NCBI GenBank assembly: GCA_963675135.1
Contig: OY776125.1
Span: 22,184,565 to 22,248,564, forward strand
DNA: 64,000 nucleotides
Origin: Galeopsis tetrahit
Taxonomy: Eukaryota > Streptophyta > Magnoliopsida > Lamiales > Lamiaceae
Direction of reading: 5' to 3'
Both the position numbers and the translations under genes were made by a program. Below, in pieces: positions 34,861 through 47,481 of this stretch. The notes under the pieces were generated by a model, which saw only the letters and a list, made by a program, of their open reading frames with translations, made no database searches and was not told where the DNA came from. The number at the start of each line of letters is the position of its first letter. Positions within the stretch are counted from its first letter, which is position 1.

Positions 34861-35401
34861 TTGGTATTATTGAATACAATTAGATGTGTGAAATTATTTG
34901 TTATTGTATAAAATGTTCCTAACTAATATGCATGGTATTATTGATTATTATTCGTGGTATTACAAATAATTATTTTTAGTATTACTGAATATAATTAAAT
35001 GTTTAAAATTATTTGTTATTAAATAAGAAATTACTAATTACTGTTAATGATAGTTATTCTTTATTGTGTATCTCAATTTTTGTGCATATATTTCAAGTCT
35101 TGATGGTCGCCTGGATGCATGGACATATAATAAAATATACACTTTTACCATATTCCAATAATTCAAAGTAAAAAAAAAAAGTTAAAAGTTTTACGGCTTT
35201 AGAATTATCACCAAAGCGAATCAAGTTTTAGTTTCCAATTGAACCGAACAGTGTTGTCCAAATTTTTACAATACTGCCCAGTGCCCATATTTCAGATTTG
35301 TTTAGTCGGAAGGAAACAAGTATACATATTGTAATCTAGTGTATTAATATTCATGGTGTAACCCTCTTATTAAATAATTACATAAACAGGTGTGTGTGTA
35401 T
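34861..35401. other. 3' flank of the kinase gene with GTATTATTG-type repeats
   Basis: 34860-35060 has several GGTATTAYTGA repeats. The remainder up to the stop codon at 35402 is non-coding and includes the likely 3' UTR of the kinase. Confidence 0.45.
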
Positions 35402-38400
35402 TTAGGGTGGGGAGAAGTTTGTTTGTCCCTCAGAAAAGCCACAACTTGTAGAATCACCAGTTTGTAGCTGCTCTTGGGTTTGTGATTCGCCCAAGTCATC
35501 AGATAGTTTGTTACACAACTGCATAAATTAAAAGAGGTAGCGATGAGACATATATGAAAAAATTGAAGCACATTATATATGGGGTATGGTTAAGAGAAAA
35601 AGAGGAGACTCGTGCAACGACATACCTTCCTGTACAATATGGAATCACCATTTTCTTTACGCAACTCAACTACATGCAAGGATGGGCTTATCTCAAACAC
35701 CTGTAAGAAAATTGACATTTAACTTTACAGGTAAAGAAAATGGCAACTAAGCATGCATCTTCTCACGCATTTACTTACTTCTGCTGTAACTGAGAGACGT
35801 GCCAGCCCTTTCTGATCTTTGAGCTCTTGCATCACTTTCAGCTGTACATATTATAAACTAACTATAAGACCCCATAGCCACCAACACAAGTCTTAATTTG
35901 CTCTCCAGAATTTGTTCTCATTTAACACAAAGGAACATATATTCCAATTTGGTGGAGATTAAACTGACCTTTCCGTTTTTCTTCTGGACATGAAGTCCCA
36001 TCTCCATAACTGTAATTTCAATCCTCTCCAGCAACTCTTTGGGAGAGTGATTTGAAGTAAATCTGATTTTCCTCTCAGAAACATCCTGCCAATTTACAAG
36101 GTTGGTTTTAAGAATGGTGGTTCATGCCAACACGAAGAAGCTCTTGATAGACGTTTCTTACCTCATTTTCAAAGAAGCCAGAAAGATCGAGGCACGAGGA
36201 CATCCCAATCAACTGAAAGGCGTTCATCACCTCTGGATCTTTCTCTGCGTCTGAAGGCTAAACAACACATAGAGAATGTCCAAAAAATTTAAGTTCAAAA
36301 TACCTCAAATAATAATGTAAATAAGGGGTAATATCTTACACTCTCGTGTACAGATGATACTTCATCATCCGTGCAAGCATAATCTTCGTCGTCTTCTTCA
36401 TTATGACATAGTGGAGTGTAGTCATGTCTGAACCAGTCATGTTCTTTAATATCACGCATGCTTATTCGTGTATGCGGATTGGGATCCAAAATCCTCTTTA
36501 TTAGATCTTTGGCCCCCGGAGATAGCCATTTCGGTATCTGAGCATCTCCCTTGAAAATCTGATGTACAATATGGAAAATCAGGATTCTGAAACTTATAGA
36601 AAAAAAAAATCAGCTGCATCAAATTAAAGGAGACTGCCTGACTACCTTCTGATAGAGTACAGCTAGATTTCGGTCATCAAAGGGAAGGTATCCTGTGAGA
36701 ATTACGTACAAGATAACACCGCATGACCATGTATCTGAGGTTGCACCATCATAACCTCTGTTTGAAAGAATCTCAGGAGCAACATAGTTTGGACTTCCAC
36801 AAGTTGTATGCAGCAACCCGTCTTCCTAAACTTGGACAATATTAGTAACTGAAGAAGAGAGGTAAGAAGTAGAGGACTTATGCTATACATACCCTAAAAT
36901 GTTGAGGCAATGCGCTAAGGCCAAAGTCTGTAACCTTAATGTTTCCACTTTCATCGATCAACACATTCTCTAGCTGCATTTTATGAAAACAGCACATTTG
37001 GTAAGTATTATATCAGTAAGCCGAACACCAAACATACTACTTTATGCACTGGTGTATTAATATGGTGATTACTTTGAGATCCCGATGATAAACCCCTTTA
37101 TTGTGGCAGTAACCAACACCATCAATTAACTGTTGAAAGAGCTTCCTGCCTTGAGCTTCGGAAATTTTTCCTCCTGATGCCTGTAAACCACGTATAAAAT
37201 AATAAGAATGAAGTTGCTCTGTTTCTAAATTCTAAATTGATGCTATTTGTAAAAACATTAAGCATGGCTACTTACAATTCTCTCAAACAGTTCACCGCCA
37301 TTCACATACTCAAGGACCATATAGATCTTTGCCTTGCTTGCTAGCACCTGATTGTGCATTAGTTATAAACAACATTGAAGGATTAGAATATAATTCACAT
37401 GGACACCAAAGTAGATTTCTTATCATTCTTATTTATCCAAACAAGTATGGTGGTGGTCCAAAATGAATAGTTGCATGGGGATTTTTCTAATCTAGCTTTG
37501 TTATTTCTACTCCCACGCACTAGGATCAATTGGTGTCAAGGACTCCATATGTTTGGTGGTTCAAAGACATTCTTGGAAAATAAGAAATTCATTAGTACTC
37601 CAATGACTCGAAGAAAATCTGTAGCTCAGTGCTACAATCCCCACACGTTTAATATTCATCAAACTTCCAAGACATTGGTCGACCACTTCCAGAACCACCA
37701 TGTTTAGTATAATTTAGCTTGTTCCTTTTTTTTTATTTATATAAAATATCATAATGAGATCCCATCAATGATACTTTTTTTTAAAGAAAAAGTTGATCAG
37801 GCTCAGATATTTACTACAAGTGTGGACTGTTGCCCGTGGATGTAAACTGGACTTTGAGAAAAGCAGCAGTTTATCTTTGGATGGTCATAAGCAAATATTA
37901 GCCACAAATTGAGTCAGACTATCTAGTGGCAGTGGCAGGCATTATGATGCCAACATAACATGTGAGTACAACGTACCCATCAAACTACCACCCAACAGGG
38001 CCAAAATTAGGGGCCCCATCTTCTTCTGAGGCAGGTGGGCCACATTAATTTCTAAACTATAACCAACCACCACTTTCTCTTTTCTCATCCAGATATCTAA
38101 TCTAATCCCGAAAGCAACTGTGGCAACAACTCCTATCCTCGGTATACTACATTACTAAATTCCTGCTTACTTAAGCTCTCACTAACCTCATTCAACACAG
38201 CTTTCACTAATACCAATTGGAGGATATAATAATCAAACAGAAAACATGACAAGAGGCAAAGATAAATCATGAATTCGGAGTTAAACATGTTGCCTTTATC
38301 ATTTTCATACGAACTAATAGTTTCCACAGTGTATCCCTTACCTCATATAATCTGACAACATTTGGATGCTTGAGAAGTTTTAAGGTGCCAATCTCTCTCT

Positions 38401-39031
38401 TTATCTGCAAAGCTCCAATAACAAAATTTTATGTCACTAGATCATCAATTATTTCGAGCACTCAGAAACAGGGACATGTGCAATTCGTGCACGTTACAAA
38501 TTCGACTAGAAGAGCAAGTAAACGTGGGAATCAGACACCACACACGCATTTATAGCTTTATTTGAGATACTATCCTTTTTTCACACTTTATTCAATCAAA
38601 AGGAGGCAAAATACGCGCGGTCAGCTATCAGATCTAGACATGATGTTAAATTTCTGGATTAGCAATAATTTTTTAGGTAACCGTAACCGTGAGTTTGAAG
38701 GAAGAAGAAACACATATATGAATTAAGCAATCGATCTGAAAATTAAAAAAAAAAAGATAGGCGTAGAAGAAGATTGGCTTACCTGATCGGTGATATTGAG
38801 ATCGCGAATTCTGTTCTTCTCCAATATTTTGATGGCAAATGGTTCACCGGTTTCCAGATTTCTGGCGAATTTGACTTTTCCAAAGTTGCCTTCTCCCAAA
38901 GTTCTTCCTAATTCGTACTTCCCCAATCGCATACCCTTCTTCGTCTTGCCTCGTTCCTCTCCCTGCTGCAACAATCTGTCTTCTTCACCTCCTCCTCCTT
39001 CTTCACCTCTGCTGGCGTGCAGTAATACCAT
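35402..39031 (-). CDS. CIPK1: CBL-interacting protein kinase, CIPK1 type
   Basis: A SnRK3-family Ser/Thr kinase that is switched on by calcineurin-B-like calcium sensors and phosphorylates membrane transport targets. Twelve exons join in phase: 39031-38783, 38404-38342, 37347-37276, 37180-37073, 36973-36893, 36825-36646, 36558-36340, 36257-36162, 36085-35969, 35841-35779, 35700-35626 and 35518-35402. They encode 479 residues. Visible features are the glycine loop GEGNFG (46-51), ATP lysine K68, HRDLK (160-164), DFG (180-182), the TTCGSPNYVAPE activation segment, the NAF motif MNAF (N336) for CBL binding, and the PP2C-interaction region SERKIRFTS. GMRLGKYELGRTLGEGNFGK matches Arabidopsis CIPK1/CIPK17. 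The intron-rich layout fits that clade. Residues 1-33 and the last 30 residues are longer than in CIPK1 (444 residues). M34 is an alternative start. Confidence 0.95.
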
Positions 39032-39155
39032 AATACTCCTAATAACAAACTCTAATCTCTTTGGCTCCCTCCCTCACACTCGGATGGTTTTTGGTTCGAA
39101 ACGTCTCCCTAACTTCGCCTATTTGTTCTCTTCTGCCCCTCACCTGTCCTCCCTA

Positions 39156-39165
39156 CCTTTTTATA
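39156..39165 (-). promoter_or_regulatory. Possible TATA box of the CIPK1-like gene
   Basis: TATAAAAAGG on the minus strand about 125 bp upstream of the start codon. Position and sequence suit a core promoter. There is no transcript evidence. Confidence 0.4.
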
Positions 39166-39169
39166 CTTA

Positions 39170-40765
39170 TTATATCACTTTCTTTAATTCATTACTCTCC
39201 ATTATTGAAACCGTATATCCAGTATTTCATTAATGAATGTACGTATCTTTATGAATCCCCTCCCATTCTACGTATCTTCAATTTAAAATTCTGCATTATT
39301 GTTAATTTACTTTTCTTCTGGTATTAAAATACTCTTTTATTTAATCTTGATATATTTGAACTGAATTAAATACTAATATTTAATGTATTTTTAATTATAA
39401 AATAAGTATTCCTTTAGTCCCATTTTAGATTCATCATTTGATGTTCCAAATTACAATATCATTTCTAAATTTGACAAAAATTACATTTTTTATTATAAAT
39501 TACACTCTTCAAACATATCAGATTACATCATTACTCAGGTTTATTGCTTACAATATTTTATCACTATAACTTATTACTCAAAAGACTTATATGTCATCAC
39601 TATACTACTCCAGTAGTTACATGTTTACACACAAAATAATTTCACTGTACTCCTTTTTTCACGAATTTTATTTTCAATTTTTTGATAAAAGTAGATAAAG
39701 TAAATATATGGTAAGGTATTATAAAATTTATTGTGAATAAAATAATTATTTGTAAATAAAATCAAATAACACTTTAAATAATTAAAGGATGATTAAAGAA
39801 ATAAAATGTAATTTTATATGAAAGTATGAAAATAGATTTAATAATGGTGGACGGATAGAGGTGTATTTTTAAAATAATAGATGGATGAGTGGCTTTTTGG
39901 CAGGCTAAATCACAGGAGCCATTCGTCATGTGGACGTTTGTGGATATGGATAGGGTGCGGTGCAATGGCAATGGCAATGGCATATTCTCCGCGTATCATG
40001 GGGGTCAATCAATGCTTGCCCTTACTCTTCCTGCCATCTTCCACATGCCCCTCCAAATTGACCATTTTCCTCATTTTTTTTCTTCAACCAATCAAATACT
40101 GTTGCTTGTCAAATTTATGTTGATGTCACTCATGTTCCTTCATTTCATACTATTACGCCATATTTTATTTTATTAAAAGGTACTATTACGTTATAATTTA
40201 TTTATTTTCAGTCAAAATTCCAATTTATTTGTAACTGTAAATATTGTTTGGTACGTTATCTACAATGGTTGAAAGGTTATACTCCATCAATTATCAAACA
40301 TGAAGGTTTGAAATTTTTCTAACAAGTTGATGTGTTTTTTTATTAGTCATTTGACAAACAAAAGAAACCAAGCAATAAAAAAATAGAGGTGATTAAGCTT
40401 TTACAAGAATTAATAAAGTCCCCAAATGTTGACAGCGCGCAACAACTTGGGATGAGTTGATAGCTTATACGCCATATCCTATTTAAACTAACAAATTACT
40501 TCAACGTCTGTTAAAAGGTGGATTAGGCGGATTTACAAACACCCCTGCACGGAATTTAAATTTCTTATCAATGTATTAATAGATTGTTATTAACAAATGG
40601 GTATTTTAATATAAAAAATGTTGGGTAGTAATTCCACCGTCATCTTTCGAATGCACATAATCATGTGATGGTAGTTTATTAATATTATATAAGAGATAAA
40701 ATAACCTTTTTTTAGGATAATATAAGTTGGCTAGTCTTTTGTAAAATATTGTATATATGCATTTC
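39170..40765. other. Intergenic DNA upstream of the kinase gene
   Basis: AT-rich and non-coding as far as can be seen. 39890-40080 is less AT-rich but its frames lack any family likeness. Confidence 0.45.
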
Positions 40766-40925
40766 AGTAATTCACACTCACATTCTTTATAAATACACTC
40801 AGTGACAGTTCAACCCACATTTTTTATAAATACACCCACTGACAGTTCAATTCACACTCATGTTTTTTATAAATACACCCACTAGCAGAAATATTTTTTT
40901 TAAATACACTCACTAGCAGAAATTG
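40766..40925 (+). repeat. Short tandem repeat, unit about 50 bp
   Basis: TTTATAAATACACYCA plus GTGACAGTTCAA or CTAGCAGAAAT recurs four times. Confidence 0.75.
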
Positions 40926-41054
40926 TACTTAGTCGTCTTCTCCGAGCAGTTTTCGGCCACCCAAGGCCGCGGCCGAACGCTGCAATTTACGACGGCCTTA
41001 ATCTTTAAATATTTTCTATTTCTTTAAATATTATTTAATTATTATTATGGATCG

Positions 41055-41470
41055 AAGTTATTTTATATTACTACATGCAATAATATATGTTATAATGTGA
41101 GTTATTTAATCAATAAAAATTCTAGAAAAAAATACTACATAAAAGAATCGGTATTACTATATAAAAATTTATATGTTACTACATACTTCAGTTTGAATTA
41201 CTACATTGAATATGCGTTTGTTACTATATGTAACTTTATCAAATGATTTGCATTACAATATGGTTATTGTGTTTACTACATGCGATAGTATATGTTACTA
41301 CGTATTATAATGTGAGTTACTACATTAACAAAAACACTAGAAAAAAACGGGTTACTAAATAAAAGAATGTGTATTATTATATAAAATAGTTTGTGTTATT
41401 ACTACATAAAATAATTTGTGTCACTACATATTACGATTTGAATTACTACATTTAATATCACGCGTTCGGC
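41055..41470 (+). repeat. TTACTACATN-type degenerate repeat tract
   Basis: GTTACTAC/ATTACTAC recurs about fifteen times with intervening AT-rich spacers. It is followed near 41640-41690 by TCAATATTGCATGTATACAA, similar to the ends of 15951-16581. It is probably the core of a diverged Mutator-like element. Confidence 0.55.
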
Positions 41471-42079
41471 AATAAAATAAAAGATAAAAAAAATCACAGA
41501 AATTGACAAAATAAACGGGTTAATTATTTTTTTCAAAATTAGAACACAAGTGGGTCAGTTGACAAATAAATTAATGGTGGCCCAATAATATATATTTTCA
41601 GCCCATTGACTAATAAGTCAATATTTTCAGTCCAATTAACTTAATTAGTCAATATTGCATGTATACAATATAATATTGCATATAAATTTTTGTGTATAAG
41701 TTAATTGAGAAGAATAAGATAAAAAAATATATTTTTATGTGAAAAAAATATCATTTAGTGTAATTTTTATTTAAAAGAGATAATTAAACAAAATTATGAA
41801 GAGACAATCTAATAAGTGAGGCTGAAATGAAAAATGAGCAATCTAACTAAAACTAAAGTGAGTAGTTCATTTTTTTTTTAATTGTAATTTTTTAACATTT
41901 ATTAATATTGTCAAATTGTAAATAAAATATTGAGCAAAAGTATTTTGACTAAGTTTTAATATGCTCCAAACATGTCTTATATATGAAACGTTTCTTAATT
42001 GTCTTATATATTTGTTTCACAATTATTTACATATTCTAAAATTAAAAGCCTTTTCACAAACTACACCATCATAATTACG

Positions 42080-42526
42080 TCAAAATTAATGTGAAAGTGG
42101 GACAGTTTGGCGTCGGCATGGTTATTAGAGATGAGGAAGGTCAGTTTGTTGCGACCATAACAGTGACAAAGTAGGGCCTGCTCCCGTGTTGAGGAGGGTG
42201 AAGCTTGGGGCGTCATTAATGAAGCGATGATCCGGGCTCAAAGGCTCAACTTCACAAGAGTATTGGTGGAAAAGGACGCTAAGTGGGTTGCTGATGAATT
42301 TTGAAAAAACGTGAGCGATATTGGGGACACAACATTTGATGATTTAATAAAATTAGGGAAGTAAATTTTAGGATCAAGTTCGAATTTTCAGTTATCACAT
42401 GTTCCTTATAATGCCAATAAATTGACACATATTTTTACTAGGAACTCTCGATGGTTCGAAAGTTCTCATACTTAGGTTGAGCCACCAAATTTCGTGGATG
42501 ACCTTCTCGATTCGTATCTTTGCTAG
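42080..42526 (+). pseudogene. LINE-type RNase H domain relic
   Basis: Across three frames one can follow GVGMVIRDEEGQFVATITVT, then EEGEAWGV-like and MIRAQRLNFTRVLVEKDAKW segments, and finally VPYNANKLTHIF and WVEPPNFVDDLL. This is the order of the RVT_3/RNase H domain that ends many plant LINE and reverse-transcriptase-like proteins: a core DEEG strand, an acidic VE.DA strand and an AN..AH motif. Stops and frameshifts are frequent, so it is dead. No upstream RT domain is visible. Confidence 0.75.
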
Positions 42527-43297
42527 CCACTAATGCATTTCACCCTAAAAAAATACACATCTATCAACACTAGTCATGTCGTTATTTTTAGTTTTTTCAA
42601 CACAATTAAACACATTAATCAAACACAACTTAATTAACTCAATCCATCAATTAACCCAACCCATTTCAGCTAACCCATTACACGCTCATGCCTTTCACCA
42701 TTTCATCTGATTAATCCAATCCCTCCAATTTTAATTATAATTATATATGTGTGTGTGTTAAAACAAAATTCGATAATAAGAATTCATATATGTATTTATG
42801 GTAAAAAAAATGTTTATACAAAAAAAAAAAAACTCAAAATTTGTGAATTCAATAACTATTACTCCGTATCTAGTATATGTATGTATAGGTAATTTTTCCT
42901 AATTTTGTAAACAAATGTTGTAGATTAAATATAATCAATATATATGTAGTTGGTTATCAGTAATTTTTTGTTTTGAGAATATGTATTTTTTGACATTGGA
43001 TCATCGAAAATTCTAAAAAAAAATTGAATTTTTCCACATGTGTAGAAAATTTTTGGAATTTTTTTTTTTAGAATTAAAAAAAAAAGTAATTTTAGCCAAT
43101 TTTTTTACAATTACTCCGAAAAAATTTCATATTTTAAAAAAAAAAATTGGCACACCAGTGTCAAGTTTATATTCAACCCAATTTTCGCGATTTTTGTGAT
43201 CAATTCATGCAAACCCAGTTCTAGCCTGAAAACTATGTCCTAGTGCAATTTTAAACAACAATAACATATTGAAATTAAGTTTTGAACACTTAAACTA

Positions 43298-46010
43298 GGG
43301 AGGATTGGCCTCTAGTGCATAAATTGGCCTCTAAGAGGCTTATGATACATGTTACTTTTAAAGTTGGTAGGACATACAAATTCCTATGGGCAAAGACAAT
43401 TTTGCCCTTTAATTGATCTTCCTCAATTTTGGTATTGGAAGCTGGGAAAAGGAGCTCAAATGTCAACTGCGATGTCCAATCACTCTGCAAAAGCAAAACC
43501 CAACTTTGACACCCCCTCCCTCCCCCCTTTCAATTCACGCATCAGACACCAGTCACACCACCCCCTTTCAACCCTTTTCAATTTTTTAGTTTTCCAAATT
43601 ATATTTTATTCTATTTTTACTCAATTGTTTTATTCAAAAATTTATATTCAGATTTCTTAATTTTTATAATTAACGCATAAAAAAAAATCAAATTTTACTT
43701 GAATTTTTTTATTCATTTTTTTCCAAAAATTTAAGTATATTTTTTATTAAAATTTTTTAATTTATATTTTATTTAGATATTTTTATTCAAAATTATTTTT
43801 AAAATCTTTTTTCTCTCTCTTCCTTCAAAAGTTTTGACTTGTCAAATTAAACCTTTCTATTAACTTAATTCAATTTTTTTATTCAAATTATTTTTATTTT
43901 TATTTTATTCAATTTTTTTGTTGAATTTGTTTTTTCAAAATTTCTAAGTCAATTTTTTTTATTTCATTTTTCTTTATTCAAAATTTTTAATATATATTTT
44001 TTACATAATTGAATATCAAAATATATATTAAATATTGAACACCGAATATCAATATACATTGAATATAATTTTGAATATTGAACACTGAATTACGATATAT
44101 ATTGAATATAATTTTGAATATTGAATATCGACATATATATTGAACACTGTCAATATGTAAGGAACATATTTTACATATTATTAAGTGGCACGACGGACAG
44201 TACATTAGGATTTATATTGAATAGGAACCATCAGCCCATCGAGAAGTTCAACTACTCTTAATTCACGGACTCTGTTGGAGAAAAATTAGGAACCATGAGC
44301 ACCACAAAAAGAGGAGGCATACAGATTACAGAGTTTGATAATTGGTTAAAGGAATCAATCAGCCTATACCTGTAATCTATTAGTTAGAATCAAAACAGTG
44401 ACTCATAAGACATATCCAAATGATTTCTAGATTTTTCCTATCCAAAATGAATCGGTTTTTGTGGTTCGTTAAGAGAGCAATTGTTAGTGCAAACCATTGT
44501 CTCTGAAAACAAATCTAACAACTTATCATTTCTAATTAGCCTCCATGTGATATTTCTACAAACTTTGATTACTTGAAAGAGTTGTATACAATACTTTAGT
44601 CATTTAGTCATTGTCTCTACATCCTCGAATCCAAACTCAACAACAAACAAACTCTAATTTTAAATTAAAACACTTTGAAAGAAAAAGTTAAAATAATCAT
44701 AATTATATTCATCAATTCATGTAATGCTTAATATTTTTTCAAAAACAGTGTTGTTATCCATAAATATTCATCAACGCGATAGTCATCCAACCAAAAATGC
44801 CTCAGAAAACAAAATTTTAATCATTACAAGTAAGTTTTAATCTAATAAATTTACAATCCCTCAAGAACAGCTGATCAAAACCTTACATTCGAGAGTCCCC
44901 GCTCCAGCTCCTCCTGAAAACACAGAAATAAAACCGGGGGAAATAAAGTGTTTTTCCTTCATATAGGAAAACCTAGAAATTCCAGAATACTCAAACCTCT
45001 GACAGTGAAAGTCACAACGCAGGCGTGTCCATCCTTCTCTTCACCACCGCTTAATGAAGAAGATACACTACACACAGCTTAAATTCAAGAATAAATCTAA
45101 GCAAACACTCCAAAAAAAATCCACAAATAAATAAAGAAGGTGAAATCTCAAGAAATCTGAAACAAAAGACCCAATGAAAATGAGAAAACCCTAGTCCAGT
45201 CGTAGTAGGTACAATTTTAGGCCATAAAAAACCCTTTTCACACCATAAAAAATACAGATCATTAAAAAATTCGAAGACCATTAAAAAATCAAAGATTTCA
45301 AACCTTCCACAACAAAAAGACATGTCTTTCTCTTCAATTTTTTTTACAAATTTCACATTATAAACTCATATAATAAGGAAAAACATAAAAAATCAAGGAT
45401 CTGACATCTCAACATAAAAAAAATCTGAAAATTTAAATAAACCAGCAAATCAGAGGAATAAGAATCCAGAAAATGAAAAGAATCCAGAAAATTCAAAAAC
45501 TAACCTAATCACTCACATGAAAATAAAAAAAATCAGAGGAAAAAATAGGAGGAGGAGGCACAGATATCTTTCTTCTTCAAACAGAGGGCGGCAACGGCCT
45601 TCAAACGGAGGCGACGGTGAGAGAGAAACAATAGCGGCGTTGAGGAGAGTTTCGAACAAACCTTAGTAGACGAAGCCGGGAGCGGGTCGAGGAAGATGGA
45701 GGCCGGGAACCCACCACCCGTGTCGTCGGCGTCGTTGGAGGCCACCGGAAAATGGAGAAGGGTGTTGAACGACCACTTCAATTTGAGAGAGACGAGAGAG
45801 GATATAAATGAGAGAGAGAGGATATATAATAGGAGAGAGAAGAGATAATAGGAGAGAGAAGCTTCTGCCACTCTGCTAGCAATCGATTTCCAAAATTAAG
45901 GGTAGTAGAGACATTTTGTTATAAAATTTGTAGTGATAAGTGGACAAAATTATGACTGGTGCCTTCTACCCCTCAAAGGGCAAAAAATGTACTATCGAGT
46001 CAATAATCTC
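43298..46010. mobile_element. Mutator-like element with gene-like cargo, 2.7 kb
   Basis: The 9-bp duplication CTTAAACTA lies at 43289-43297 and 46011-46019. Degenerate inverted ends are GGGAGGATTGGCCTCTAGTG and GAGATTATTGACTCGATAGT. Cargo on the minus strand: a CT-rich leader with a GC-rich possible first exon (45871 to about 45660, donor AAGGTTTG), introns, and a last exon-like piece at about 44887-44922 reading EELERGLSNVRF then stop. The source gene is not recognised. There is no transposase. Confidence 0.65.
44010..44160 (+). repeat. ATTGAATAT-rich repeat
   Basis: TTGAATATAATTTTGAATAT and TATTGAACAC variants repeat three to four times. Confidence 0.6.
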
Positions 46011-46218
46011 CTTAAACTAACCTAAAATTTGAAGAAAAAAAATCTTAAAACATAAAATAAACATTCATACATATATAGTAACAAAATACATCATTAGTTA
46101 TGGAGACAACGGCAGTGGTGCGGCGTTTGGGGAGAGGCGACAACAAAGTCGGCGATTGTGGTAGTTTGTTCTTGCAATAAAAACGGTTGAATGAATGGAG
46201 GAGGAATGTTAAAAAATA

Positions 46219-46443
46219 TTCCACATTTTTTAATAAGTGTCATTTTAGCAAGAATGTAGCTAGTATTCATAAACTAGATTAATTTTAGTATAAATAATAT
46301 TTATGATTTTTCCATATTTTATGCTTCTATAGTAAATGAGTAAAGTTAAAATAGTCAAAATTAAAGAAAAAACTTTAGAATAACACTTATTTTAAAATTA
46401 CTTAAAAAGTCAAAGTGACACTCATTAAAAAAAATGGAGGAAG
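46219..46443. mobile_element. Diverged Stowaway-like MITE
   Basis: Shares TAATAAGTGTCATTTTA at the left and AAGTGACACTCATTAAAA at the right with the MITE at 24916-25272, and is bordered by TA. It is about 130 bp shorter. Confidence 0.7.
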
Positions 46444-47127
46444 TAGATAATATGAGAAAGTAGCAGAATAACAATAAAATTAATTGCAATAAATATTAAA
46501 GCCTAAATAAATAGTAATGTTAGAACCAATTATGTGCATTTCGGGACCATTCCAATTTCCAACTAACCTTACTAAAGAAGAGAGAGTTAGATTAATTATT
46601 AGGAATTGATATGACAACTACACACTAAAACCTAAACCACAAGATCGGCGGCCCACAGTCTACAAATTTATTGTGAAGTTGACGGATACATGATTTTTAT
46701 CCTGAATATTTGCACTTTTAAGTTGTCCACATAAAATAAGAAAGAAAAAAAAAACATTTTATTCCAATAAATTAATTGTCAAATAATTGTAATATGAGCA
46801 ACACAAAATATTTTATACATGAAATATGTTTAAATAAGACAATATTATCACTACAAGACCAAAAGTGTACTACTAAATATCAAAATATATTATGGAGAAT
46901 TCGCTTAAAAAAATTAAGTGATCAACATTTTATTTTTTTTTGCGTATAGTAATACACTTTTTTTTATGTCACGGTATCCAGTACAAGGGACCGACGATAG
47001 TAGTACATTTTTTACCTTGTAATGATAATATTTTGATCATTTAGTGACATACTTTTGATTATTTATGATATGTCATGACTCACTAGATGTAACCAACATT
47101 GAGATTTTTTTATTTCATGGGTAGATT
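46444..47127. other. Intergenic DNA with a TTACTA-type inverted repeat tract
   Basis: 46845-47065 holds ACTACAAGACCAAAAGTGTA and inverse phrases (CCTTGTAATGATAATATTTTG), as in 16075-16430. No gene is seen. Confidence 0.5.
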
Positions 47128-47132
47128 AAAAT

Positions 47133-47405
47133 TGTTGATATGCCTTGAATCACACACTTCGCTGAGTTGTTCGGGGGTCTCGCTGACTATATATATGCAG
47201 TATTGGGCTTTAGGCCCAATTTCAGTGTTTTATCTCAGTACTATATATATGGTCTTTGAGATCTGTAATCTGTAACCCTAATTGAATAATAAAATCCGTT
47301 CTCCTCTCTGCCCGTGGACGTAGCCAATTCATTGGTGAACCACGTAAATCACTTGTCTTCTTTACGTTTCTTGTTCATGCTCTATAATCCTATTCTGTCA
47401 CAACA
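47133..47405 (+). repeat. 5' LTR of the copia element
   Basis: TGTTGATATG…CTGTCACAACA, with TATATATATG-type TATA boxes at about 47188 and 47243. The last 95 bp recur at 49941-50035. Confidence 0.93.
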
Positions 47406-47407
47406 AA

Positions 47408-47422
47408 CTGGTATCAGAGCCT
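47408..47422 (+). promoter_or_regulatory. Primer-binding site (initiator Met tRNA)
   Basis: TGGTATCAGAGCC starts 3 bases after the LTR end, complementary to the 3' end of plant initiator-Met tRNA as in most copia elements. Confidence 0.9.
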
Positions 47423-47481
47423 GGTCGTTTCGATCAAGTTTTTTTTTCCGCACTGATTAGGGTTTTTGGAGCCGATCGAGA

